A stretch of DNA of 64,000 nt. Source: Clarireedia homoeocarpa (lineage: Eukaryota > Ascomycota > Leotiomycetes > Helotiales > Rutstroemiaceae). The stretch spans positions 434,001 through 498,000 of the forward strand of contig LNKV01000022.1 of the NCBI GenBank assembly GCA_001465935.1, read 5' to 3'. Below the pieces are notes generated by a model. The model saw nothing but the letters and a program-made list of their open reading frames with translations, made no database searches and was not told the DNA's origin. A program made the translations under genes and the position numbers. This document shows positions 46,727 through 58,736 of this stretch, one piece after another (within the stretch, counting starts at the first letter, position 1; each line of letters opens with the position of its first letter).

Positions 46727-49700
46727 TCATACTCCAAGCTCCCTCAGCAGAGTGATTGTTTTCACTTTTTCTAACTGGAGTCTTGGATTAATATATCTCG
46801 CAGCATTCCTGAAACTCCGGGGAGGGGCGATCGATTGCGGATCTCGGCTCAGGACAGCTGGTAAGAAGGGCGAAGCATTAATCTCATCTGAACTGTATGA
46901 CATTTTCGGGGGCTGGGTAAGGATGACCTGGAGCGAGCCGCTTTGGTTCGATGGCCATAGAACAGTTGATTTCGTGTGGCTAATATCAATTTGATTGGGG
47001 AATTTGGCGAGTGATAAAGTTGTCGCACCTGAATTCCCGCTCTGCACGATCAGATCGATGCTTTGAGGCATAGGCATGTGCGAGAGCAAGATAGAATCGC
47101 GACCGTCGGACAAACTCTTCTGTTGGCCCACTACCATAGACTCTGCACTCATAATCTTCGGTATTTTAGCTATTGAAAGAGCTGAAGGGTCGTCGGGTTC
47201 GTGTGCACAGATCATTGTTTTCCATTTTCTGTTGTTGAAAGCGTCGCCGATAGCAACTTCAGGAACTGATGTCTCTACCGCACCACCATGGAGATGTTCA
47301 GGCAGCCGTAAAGGATATATCCTAGGCCATTCGAATGGATATTGCACCGTGAAGAAGAATCTGCACGCCGAGAAACCGATTCCTTCCGGACCACCCCCGA
47401 TCTCTTCTACGAAACCACTTCTTGCAAATCTGCCACGTTCGGTGTCTATGAGTTTGATAACCTCGCCTCCTGTGGCTCGTTAGAACATCCCATGACTAAA
47501 AGCCAAACCTGGAAAACTTACCTCTCTCAAGATAAGCCCCCCAAATAGCTTCATTGGCGGCGAAAATCAAGAATGGTCTTTGTGGATGAAGGACACATAA
47601 GACAAGATAGGCAGGATCTACACCAGGTAGATGTACTGTGCATACATCATGTATGCCAAAATCAGTTTGGGTAGTAATACGAAAGATCCTAATGCGTTGC
47701 GGATCCGGATTGAGGCCTCTATCGAAGCTCTGATAGACAATGTATTTCGAATCAAAGCTAATGAGCCAATCATACGAGAATGCGTATGTGAAGTATGGCT
47801 GTGTTGGGGACCAATTAGATGTCTGCAAAGGTACGACGATGGAACGATATGGTACTGGATCCTTTATGGTTCCAAGGTCGAATTTAAACACGGTCCTTAG
47901 CACAATTATGATACTAAGATCTTTGGATATCGACACAGGAAATGTCAGAGACCATCTTCCATTTGAATTCCGTAGGCTCTGCCTTAGTAGTAGACAGACT
48001 TCTTCGGCATCCAAGAGAATGCACACTTTGCATTGTGCTTGGCCTTGGATGTCAAAAATCTCATATTGAATTTTCCAGCCAACACACATAGCCTGCAGCT
48101 GGTTAAGACGGTTATAGATCAAGGAATACAGCCAATCTTGACAACCTGGTGCTTTCCAAAATTCTGCAAAGGACCTATTCCAAGTAATTAGCCGTCAAAC
48201 CCTCTCGGAATTTTCTGAAGCATACCTTGATGGCCAAATAGTGAGGTTTGAAATCAACTGGGCGTCAGAAGAGTTAGATGAGGTCGAAAACAAAGGCTCG
48301 ACTCCGCAGTTGTCATCGGCCAGGCTCTCCGAAGCAAAGTAAGTAATAGTTGCAGCGGATGAGCTGACAAAAAAGCGACTTGGAGTGAAGACTGTAACAT
48401 CGTTCCAAATCTCATGCGGTCGTGCTAGCAAGGTATGTTCCCAGTTGTCGCGCAACACTTTGAGGTCTGCTGCAAGATCCCTCATCTCCTTTGAGACCTT
48501 TGAATGCTAGCGGGGAAGGAACGGTGTTGAAGGTTGAGTAAATTTGCTAGTGTATCCGCTAGTTCACTTATTCTTAGAAGCGATGAGGATCTGTCATAAG
48601 TGTATGTTGCCTCAATCCAAACCATCAGGCTGAGATTCAATTTCAGTATCTCTTCCAGAGCATCGCCAAGCTCCTCAAGTTGATCGTAACTTAAGCTCGA
48701 AGCGGATGAAAAGACAGAATTTGAAAGTGCTTCTGTGGAATGCTCAGTCCAGTGACAAATTGCGTATTCCAGAAACGGATATCGACGTCGAAGTTCATCC
48801 TCTGATGAAGAATTATGAATTTCCCCGCCAAGTGGCCTAGCTGGTACCGAAGATCGAAGATATTGTATACATTTCTGCGACATCTCAGACGCAGCTTCAC
48901 TGTTCAAAGGAACGAAACCGGCACCATTCTCCAAATGGAGACTGGGAGAGTGAATAAAGCCTCGAGCAGTGAGGTGTATAAAACGGAGATTGCTGTCTAC
49001 CCGTTTTTCTATCAGACCGCAACAAGATACGATAATTGCATGATCAATGTCGTCCAACTGATCAGGAGCAACACCTTTAGCCTGTAATCCCCAAACGACT
49101 TCCTTGATCTGCTCCGACTTCAGTGACGATTTCCCGTAACCCACCCACATAAAGACTCGACTGGCAAGCTCTCGACTAGCAGGATCCATGGATTTTATAT
49201 GATCGAAAATCTTCAAATACATATCCTCAAGCCGCTCTGGGGTAGAGCTTGATATTTCATCTATCCGATTTTGTCTTGTAAGGGCCACCGAGTTTAGATA
49301 ACACATCATTAATCGCGCCCAAAGAAACATTCCCTCAGCGCGTTGCAATAAAATATCTCGAGCAGATTCCAAATCATAATCAAGAGGTAGTAGTGAGGAG
49401 TCTTGGAGGGCTTGTAGCTCGCTGTCCAAAAGTACTGCAATATCTTTGTCAAGCGTCTCTCGAGACATACTAATATTATGCTCTTCTCGAATAGATCGTC
49501 TCAAATACGCGACATTTGGTCGACTGAAGAGGATCGTCTTCAGATTGGATGACGCAGTGATATTGCCAAGCTCGCTGAGAAATTTCGCGTTGTCGCTACA
49601 CTCATCGATGCTGTCAAATACGAAATATACATCTGACAGTCGAGGAATTGTTATCCTCAGGAGGTCGAGTAGCTCATGCTCTGAAGCCGTAGTTCTTACC

Positions 49701-51117
49701 CCATCGTTCGCAAGGGCGTAGATATCGTAAATATCATTAAACTGATTGCATTGCTGGAAGATCTGAGTAGCAATTGCACGATATGCGCCAATGCGAGAAG
49801 CTTTCCGGTCCTTGTCTTGGTAGAAGAAGTAATAGCAGACTATTGGTACCGTATGTGAGTTCAGTTGCTGGCCGTTGCGAAGCTCCTCGACTGCAGATGC
49901 GGCAAGCACAGTTTTACCCCAACCAGGGTTTCCCTCCAACCATAGAGCAGAACCACAGGTGTCTTCTCGCCATTTTTCGAACTTGGATTCTTCAAACAAC
50001 CACTCGGCTGTGCCCATCTCTCTAGCATCTTGCGCCTGTTCGAAGGGGGTAGTGAACTGCGGTGGGGCAAGCCACCGCAAAACAGACGCACAAAACAGTT
50101 CTATACGGGAATAATGGTCAGTGAGCAAGTTGCAGGCTCTGAGATATGTACTTTACCTCTTCTGTCTTTATCATACTTAACCTCTAAAGAAGAGACCTGT
50201 GAACTAATTTTCAGCACCTCGTCGTTTGTTTTCTCACCAACCCGAGTTTGATTCTGCAGCATCTGCTGAACATTACCAAGTAATGACGAGTTTATTTCAT
50301 CCATCAAGGTCGTTTTATAAAACCTCATTCGCTCCAAGATCTCCTGGAAGCGTGCATCGAAAGGCTTCCATAGTAGGTCACCGATAACCACCGGTGTTCT
50401 CTTAAGCTCTTCAACAGTAATTAATACCAGGGCCGAGCACGCAACGAGCAAGCTAGTACTTACTTCCTTTCTTATTCGAAAAAACTCTAGCCACCGCCTG
50501 GAAGAACTGAAAAAGGTCCGTATAGAATAAAACCATCAACTCCTGTACTCGGTTCGGCAGTGGCCTTTGTAGTCCAGAGTTCAGGGACTTGAAGGCATCT
50601 TTGAACTGCGGAAGTGCCAATGACAGCCTCCGAATTGTCTCGCAAAGTTTCTCGAAAAATTCTGCAAAGTTGCTGGCGAGCTTCGCAACAACAATTAGCA
50701 AATTATCAACCAGTATTTGATAATGGGTGGGTATGTACCTGAAGAATGAGACGCAGAGCGTCCTATACGAAATTGGTATACTTGGGATGAGTACTATAGA
50801 AAATCTTAATGATCGAAAAGTAAGGGCCTAAACTGTCGCCCAACTGCTTAATCTTCTGAGCAAAGCGTAGTCCGCGCTGCTTCGGCTTCGCGATAACTTC
50901 GAATTTCTTCACTTCATCGAGTAAAAGTTGCGCTGATGAGCAACCTGACAATGCAGCCTGCTCCTCGACTGTTAATGAATCAAGGAAGTTTTTCTTGGCC
51001 TCAGTAAACGCTGCTTCAAGCTCTAGTGATGTTCCAAGAGCGATTTCCGGTAGCTGAACGCTGTCCCTCACAGTTAGCGTGGCTGAAAGTGTATCTATCT
51101 TACTGAACTAACCTCAT
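46727..51117 (-). pseudogene. NACHT/STAND (NLR-like) protein, damaged copy
   Basis: Fungal STAND NTPase of the incompatibility type. Reconstructed exons: 51113-51117 (ATGAG), 50739-51060, 50464-50680, 50157-50408, about 48486-50100, 48226-48485, 47522-48174, 46727-47469. The N-terminal helical part (FLDSLTVEEQAALSGC, DALRLILQLASNF) is a domain typical before fungal NACHT modules. The NTPase has Walker A GNPGWGKTVL and Walker B YFVFDSIDECSD. The C-terminal about 500 residues (IWNDVTVFTPSRFF, LIISNLTIWPSR, WKIQYEIF) fit the beta-rich region of this family. Two lesions: TAG at 50763-50765 inside exon 2, where related proteins have Trp, and a frame change near 48486-48510 between ASIQRSQRR and SKVSKEMRDL that no intron explained. 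Either it is a pseudogene or one lesion is a sequencing error. The micro-exon start is tentative. Confidence 0.75.
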
Positions 51118-52205
51118 AATTAACTGAATAGAGTCAAACCGTTTGGAAAATGGACCACTTCAAACTTTGACGATGGGATGGCAGTATATCAGTGCTTCTT
51201 TGCCCTCAATGTAATGGTGGAGGCTGTTTCGAGAGGCGTTGTGTCGTCGAACACCCAACTTCGCCTCTCCAAAGTCGTGGCTCAGCCTCAGCGAAAAGAG
51301 ACAGCGAGCGGAATTTACCCCAAAAGAACCGGAAGCCATTGTACTGTAACATAACATTGCAACTTCACCTTCTTGCACCAATGGATGCCGGAAGTGGGCG
51401 ACGACCCTTGACAGTCATGCGGGCGCCACAAACGCAGTCGGCCATCTCCATTGGACTGACTGATAAGAACGTGGGTTTGGATAGTAAAGTTGAATTGCAG
51501 TGCACAGCTGTGCATTTGCGACACTATGGCCGGGCCCAGAGTTTTCTAGCTTATGAAATATAGCCGATACACGATGCTTTGGTTTTGGTTGTTTTTGAAA
51601 AGGGGTTGATTAAGTGAGTCTCTCTGTTGTAGATATAGGTGATGCGAAATCTGTCCCGCGTAGACTTTTATCCAATTTACCAACTACGAAGAATCAACTT
51701 CATTTAATATCACGTGCATAACCAGCAGTAACGTCAGATCTCAATCACCACCCAACGAGCCTCAGCAGATACCAATATCATATCATGAGATATACAGTGC
51801 TAATCTTCTTTTATATACTTCTTAGGTACCTGGAAGACGGAACTTAACATATCCACGCACTTCTTCAGCCTATCCAAGGACCATGTAGCCAGCAATCAAA
51901 TCCTTCATCGTCAACTCCGTCTCCATTTATCTATCCATCCATACTTTTCCATTCCATTATAATCGTAGGCCTAGCAGCTACTTCGGAATTTTGAGCTCTA
52001 GGTATGATATCCTCCAAATCCATCTGTAGACGCCGACCTCACAGTGTCCAAAAAGATAAGAAGAAGAAGAAAAGCTACATACAAAACGGGGGTATCTCAT
52101 CTCATCTCATCACATTACATTACATCACATCTCATCTCATCTCCTCCTCTTCCCCTGATCTTATCTTCCCTCATCTCAACTCATCTCTTTTCGTCCCATC
52201 TAATC
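51118..52205. other. Spacer between the two incompatibility-type genes
   Basis: About 1.1 kb. Includes a CTCAT/ACATT simple repeat (52095-52190). No gene seen. Confidence 0.55.
52095..52190. repeat. Simple repeat, CTCAT/CACAT pentamer
   Basis: Imperfect 5-bp repeats (CTCAT, CACAT, TACAT) in a row, just past the 3' end of the ankyrin gene. Confidence 0.85.
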
Positions 52206-55200
52206 TCACGCTAACTCATACACCTCATTCCTGTTCTCCGGCACAGGATCCGACGTTCTACTTATATTCGGTTCCGTCACCAAATATCGCTGCAACCGTT
52301 CTATCTCCGCCTGGCGCTGCTGAATCAACGCCGCGGCATCAGCCGGATGCATCGGAAGATCCGATCCCGGGGACCCGCGCGGGGGGCTGACTGGGGATGC
52401 ATGACGCGATGATGTACCACTAGCAGTTACCGTTGAGGGAGACGCGCTCCGAGACGTGGCGGCAGAGGTAGGTTGTGATGAGTTGCTGTATCTCTTTGGT
52501 CTCATTGGACGTTGCTTCTGAGAGGAGATGGAAAGTCGGGAAAGATCTGGTAGTTTGCGGGGTTTTTTATCGGGTTTGTTATTTACTGTAGGCAATTCCA
52601 CTCGAGCAGCTGCGCCATCCATTTCCCGAGCTGCGAGCTCTTGTCTGGGAATAAATGGGCCCGGTCGATATCTGGTTGAATTTGGAGAGAGACCGCTCTC
52701 ATAATGCCGTCGTTCCATTTCCGCAAGGAGCTGACGAACGCGGTCTTTGCGCTCTTCGGAGATGTCAGTTGAGTCTGAGAACCCGATAGTCGCTGGCATC
52801 AACAGGAAACCCCACCCATGGGAGTCCTCTCCTTCGTCGTAAAGCTCGGCTCCTGCCTGCATGAGAGCCTCCAATACTTCCGGGTGTCCATAGTATGCTG
52901 CGTAACGAATTGGGATGTAGCCAAACTCGTCCCTCTCCTTGATCGACGCGCCCTTCTGTATGAGTAGCTGAACAACAGGCAGGTGACCTGCTTTCGCAGC
53001 GATGCAGAGTGGCGAATCTTTGTTCGGCCGATCGTGGATGCGCATCCTCAAAGGCTCGTTGCACGCAAGCAGTTTCTCCACAATCTTTACATGACCATGG
53101 CGGCACGCAATGCCGAGCGGTCGATCACCATCTGCATCTCTTGTACTTATTGCAATATTCTTCTTGATTAAGATTTCCACAACCCGGACAGATCCTCTCG
53201 CAGCAGCAATGTGTATAGGTCGTCTTTTCTCGCCTAATACCTCCTCTTCGGCATTCGCCCCGGCGTTTAGCAGAAGACTTACTATGTCAGCACTATCAGA
53301 CCCACATGCATAATGTAACGGTGTTCGTCCTTGTTTACAATGTTTCTGTAGCAGAATGTGATTCCTTCTGAGTAGTAGTTCCACAACGTCAAAGTGCTGT
53401 CTGATAACTGCAAGATGGAGTGGGGTCAAGCCTTGGCTGTCGCCATGATCCAGTGAGAATTTTGATTCAACTAAGAAATTGACAACCTCAACATGACCAT
53501 TTCGAGCCGCCAGATGCAAAGGATTAGAGCTGTTCTGGGAAGTGAATCTAGAATTTGGTTTCTTCTTGAAGAGAAATTGAACAACACCCAAATGACCCTT
53601 TGCCGCTGCGAAGTGTAACGGGGACTTTGAGTCATTCCCAGGAGCGTCGATGGATGCTCCCTTTTGGAGGAGATAATCGACCACAGATAGCTGCCCATTC
53701 TCACATGCATGGTGCAAAGCAGTCATGAACCGGCTATCTCTCGCCTCGACATCAGATCCAGCACGATATAGCAGGTCGATGATGGGGACGTCTCCGTTCT
53801 TTGCTGCCACATGTAGCGCCGTACATTGGTCGTTTGCGCGCGCATTAACCTTTGCGCCTCTTTTCACCAAGACTTCAACCGATTTGGCATGTCCTGCACG
53901 CGCAGCCGTCCATAATGGTGTCCGTCCGTTTCCATCCTTGGCTTCAATATCGGCTCCCTCGTCAAGAAGCAACTGTATGGCTGCGAAATGATCTCTCGAA
54001 GTTGCTAAATGTAAGGGCGTACAGGAACCTGTATCGCGGACATTCGCATTCGCGTTAGCGAAGAGGAGTAGATCAACCAGGTCGGTGTTACCACAGTGTG
54101 CAGCCACTGCGAGAGCGGTTCTTCCCGTAGGAACATGCCTCGCCTCAATATCGTGGCCATTGGATAGCAGTGCCTGTATCTCAACTCCTGATCCCGCCTG
54201 GGCAGCGCGTACAATTGCTGGTGTCTGGAGCCCATTGAGTGAGCCAAAATCAATGCTCTGATTGAGCTTGGAGCCTGAGGTTCGTTTGTTTCTCAAGCTG
54301 AACGATGTACTAGGGCTCGCGGCCTTTTGTCGGTCGGAGCTTGATAAGACACTGGTCGCACTAAGAGTGTTCAGTCGTCCGAGTCGTCCAGACCAAAATC
54401 TTTTCTTGTTAGTCACAAGACCCTTATCCTTCTGTGCCGAGTCCCCTGATGAAGAAGAGGTTGAAAGCCACCGTTGAACTATAGGTTCTGGTTTACCGGG
54501 TTTTGAGGCGACACCACGACTCCTGTAGATATCAAAATCAACCACCTCCGGCAGTACATCCGATGCAGTTGAAGATCGAGGATCATTCAGCGATATCCCT
54601 GTTTCATAACCTTCATCATTACTTGAAACCGAATCCCCTGCTAACGCACCGCGCATCGTGAATGTTGTGTTCGAATTTCCACCAGGGTTACTTCGACTGG
54701 GGAATGTGCTTATGCCATTATATAATTCCAACGATTCCAAGGTATTGTCGAAGTCGAATACAACTCCCCCCACTATTGAGGCTGTCGCTGAATGGCGTAC
54801 GCTCCTCGTAGCTTGAGAGGCCGCTGAGCTTTGGGATTCGCGAAGAGTCTTCGTGTCATCGGCGATTTTCTGTATCAATCTCTCGTTCTCCTTGAGTGAG
54901 AGCAGTGATCTTTGTGCCCCTGCATCTCGGCTATAAAGAAATATCTGTTAGTGGGTGTATATGATTCTGAAATCCAGACGCGTACCATTGCCCAGCCATA
55001 AGTAAGAGCTGCAGAGCTTGAACCTGCCCGTGTAAACGGTCTTCATGTGCTTTCATCGTGTCTTCACTCCACACCGCCGTAACTCTTGCTCTGAACCCCA
55101 GTTGTAGAAAATCCCCACTCTCTTGTGTTTTCGACGCTGCTGCAAGATCTTTGACTTCTTCTGCAAGGACATCAATTGCTGCCTGGCATCCATCCAGCGC

Positions 55201-55443
55201 AACGTGCAGCCCATTCATGAATTGCTTTTCCTTGGGCGAGTCATCTGAATTGAATTCGGCCCAGTCCCGAATCTGGAAGACTGCTGCTTTGATAGTCGAG
55301 AGTTTGCTAATGATCAGACGAATCGTAAGGTCGGCATCTTTGAACTTTCCCCTCAATGTGTGGAGGCCTTGAATTGTCGAACCGATGAATCCCGCAATCT
55401 GAATAGCTGAAGCAGCAACGCCGATGACTGACGCAGGATCCAT
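52206..55443 (-). CDS. Ankyrin-repeat protein with fungal STAND N-terminal domain
   Basis: Exons 54986-55443 and 52206-54930 give 1060 aa; an in-frame ATG at 55548 would add 35 residues. The chosen start gives MDPASVIGVAASAIQIAGFIGS, the classic opening of the fungal N-terminal domain found on NACHT and ankyrin proteins, with a helical bundle following (FKDADLTIRLIISKLSTI, LAEEVKDLAAASK). A Ser-rich linker precedes about 14 ankyrin repeats between roughly residues 370 and 840 (RTALAVAAHCGN, CTPLHLATSRDH, RTPLWTAARAGH, SNPLHLAARNGH and so on). The Ser/Pro-rich C-terminus is disordered and ends YELA. There is no NACHT domain, so it may act as a sensor or scaffold, perhaps with the STAND gene just downstream. 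No lesion seen. Confidence 0.9.
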
Positions 55444-55548
55444 GACATCAAGCTGCGTTTTCTCTGCAGTGCTACCGTATCTCAACAATTGTTCAATAGG
55501 GAATGCGACATCAGCTTCGTCAGAAATATGGTCGTCAGGATGGCGCAC

Positions 55549-58500
55549 TAGTTTGTGGTCGTCGTGACACAGCCTTCCCTAATCCCTACATCCTCAGGAA
55601 CGAGCTGAGCCTCACATTGACGAATCAGCAACACTTATTGCAGCATTCGTTCGTAAATCAACTGGGTCTTGGACGCGCTACCCAATTAGCATCCGTACCC
55701 GGGCCAGAAACCCCTGATGGTTGCATATGCAAGTGTCCATGACAACCATCCAAAAAAAAAAACCTCACAACTTGTCTCGAGTTTGCGATAAAGAAGAGGC
55801 ACTCCAGTCGGGAAAATTGATAAGATGTTCGCGGGCTTTCCCTGAGAAATGCGTGGGGTGCCTCAATACCTCGAATATTTCCCACCAGACGATGAGATTC
55901 GGGGGAGTTCTTCCCCGCCCACAGCATCACGAAATACAAGTACAAATGCAGGATTGCAGAAGCCGCCTTGCAGAAGCTGCTTTACATGTCATTGGCTTTG
56001 AAACATGTAAAAATGAGCTGGTCGGCCCCTAGTTCTAGATTTGGATAGTCCTGAGGGCAGACCACCGCTACTCTTCCAAAGCTTTTTGTCGCGATCCTCA
56101 ATCTGTCTCCTTTCACCGATACTGTCTGTCAGAATCGATTCCATTCCGCATTATGCAAGGACATCTGTCAATACTTATGACAATCTATATGTTTCAGGAC
56201 ATAACGCGGTCGGTGTGCGCTATATGCGATATCTCCGAGTCCTTATTCTTGTTGAAAGTCCTTTGTACTTCGTACAATGGTATGTCCCGTCAGGAGTCAG
56301 ACAGATTCACCCAAGGATTGTGTGCCACTGACACTGACGAAGCTTGAAATTCAATAGCTTCGATGAATCAAAGGGAAATCTTCTAGAAGAAAGTTCTTTG
56401 TAGAGAGAAGAAAAAAGAAAAAAGAAAAGAGAAAAAAGGAAACATTAGTAAAATACCAACCCAAAATATTAGTGTTCAGGGTTGATGTTTGAGGTGTTGA
56501 TTTAGGCTTCCGCAACACTGACCTCGCTCGTCTAGCATATAAATGCCTCGCGTATAGCCTGGAACACTTACCCTCCAAGATCCAAGACACCGACGTTCAC
56601 CACTATCGTCCCATCATCTCGCGAGTTTTCAGGATCCTCAAATAAGGCAAGCGCACTGGTCACTACTCTTTTCGTAACATTACCTCACCGATATCCGACC
56701 GACCGCAGCAGCGAGCGGGCTTGCCGACTGAAAACCCGGCACTGACCTACTTCTGTCCTGTCAACAAGATACTTACGAGTTAGTTAGTGCTTAACTCAAG
56801 GACGGACCCGAAGATCCAGAGCTGAAAATTTTCTCTGCTCATGCCAAGTCTCCCACGGCAGCACTATCAGACGGTACGTAGTGGATGTGGATCTGGGTGA
56901 TTCCCAACTTGTTAAGGGCAAGCGAGAGACCCTTGATCAGACGCAACAAACGACAAGGAGCTGCTCTCGTCCAACCATCATCTCGGGTCCATATCCAGCG
57001 TGTCGGTATTCTCTCGAGTGCCAGAAGCGATTTCCCCACAATATTTCCCTGGTGAGACAGCAAGTAGTTGGCACTCAAGGGTATCCTTTATGCAGTAGAG
57101 ACTCACGGATGGGTCTAGTTAATCTGTCCAGTAATGTCCAAATGCCTTGTCTCTCCTAGCCACTGGATCGCTTCAAAATGCCTGCTACTCGGGCAAAAAG
57201 AGTTTGGGACAGAATGCAACATGTTTCCCGCAAAATTCAGAACAATCTCAGAAGCAAGTGCTCTCAACCCACAACGTCAAACATAAGACAGTCTAGAAAC
57301 ATGCAGCACGCCCTTCATGCATGCGTTGTTGAGCCGTGTCAAGTAAATTGGTTGGCTGTTATGTTGATGCTCCCGACATCTCACATTGATTCATCCCCCC
57401 CCCCCCCCCCAACATAACCGTTGACCTCAGCAGGGATTTTCAGGACGAAAGCCAACTGCACTGGGAGCAGTAAAGAACGAAACGTCGACAGTCCGATGCT
57501 ATGCGATGGAATAGAAGTTGATTATGTTAGCAACCAAGAGATCCTATCATTGCAGCTCCAAGGCCTTACAATTGTATGAGAATAGCGAGCTAGATGGAAT
57601 TGTGCGTATCTTAAAGTAACAGCCATCTTCATCAGCGCATCTAGTAGTGCTATCCGACCATCTCTGCCGCCATATCTTTTGCTTAAGTGACTTACTTGCC
57701 TGCTACGACATCCAATACTGCCTTATCCTCTAGTTCCGTGTCATGCTACATCACTACTCCTGCCACAGTTCCCCCAAGATGGAAGAACCCCCTACTTTAT
57801 ACTCTTTATGCATGCATGAACCAGACAAACAAATTATTTCAACAACTCACAGTTCTATTCGATTGGTGCTCCATCTACATTATACGATATCTATACTCCA
57901 GCCTAGGGCCATCCTACGGTAATTGAATGCTACGCATATTGCCTGGCTCAGTATCTATCCATCTGTACACCATTCATCTATTTCCGCTCCCATCCTCCGC
58001 TTCCTCCCCTGTCCTATCCCATCCTCTGCCATCCCCCTCACAGGCATCTATTTCACCACCAAACTCCCTCTCAGCTCCCCGACACCGTGCCCTCTCTCAG
58101 CAATCCAGCCCAATTTAATCCAACCCAAACCATTCCAAGCCCACAATCGCCTCAAACGCCAGATTAACCACCTTATTCGTCCCTTTATCCCTCCACCTAT
58201 CTATCTACCCACCTATCCATAACATAAAATAATAACCATATCCTCCAGCTTGTTGCCCACCCAACAAACCAAACACCAAACACCAATGAAGACAAGAATA
58301 GAACAACAAAGAATATCAAGATACCGCCTCGTATCCCCATATGCCTATCCCACAAGATGGAAAATTCGGCGAAACTGCCTTCGATTTTCATTACGTAATT
58401 GTTATTAGCCTGCCAGAACCGGTCCGGTTTGATGTGAAAGACACTGGGCGCAAGCACCCCGCCCTCCCCCTCTTGACTGCCATTTGAGAGATGTTTCTAA

Positions 58501-58736
58501 AGCACCTGCGGCGCCTAAGTTTCCTCTGCCCTCCAAGATCCGTCCAAATTTGGCTGTCGAGCAAGCCGAGTAAAGCAGCTGGCATTCCAGCATCCCGTGT
58601 GGTTACAAATATCCCACACAAAATCCCCATGCTCGACAAGTCCTCCCACAAGCGTTGAGCCTTGCTCCTGAACGCTTTAGAACAATTGCCCTCAAAGCAA
58701 TAGAACACTCCCCTTTCATCTCAACCTCACTTCTTC
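55549..58736. other. 3.2-kb gene-poor region
   Basis: Upstream of the ankyrin gene. Contains a 16-nt C homopolymer (57395-57410), an AGAAAAAAG-rich run (56400-56445) and several short frames without family character (for example 57687-57926 and 58391-58708). No RNA gene recognised. Confidence 0.55.
57395..57410. repeat. C homopolymer (16 nt)
   Basis: Uninterrupted run of 16 C. Confidence 0.95.

Noticed and set aside
50739..50768. 30-nt intron that would remove the amber codon of the NACHT gene
   Set aside because: Too short for this genome and the frame after it meets a stop at once.
51160..51381. 73-aa minus frame as an upstream exon of the NACHT gene
   Set aside because: No donor in the right phase to join exon 2; the ATGAG micro-exon fits better.
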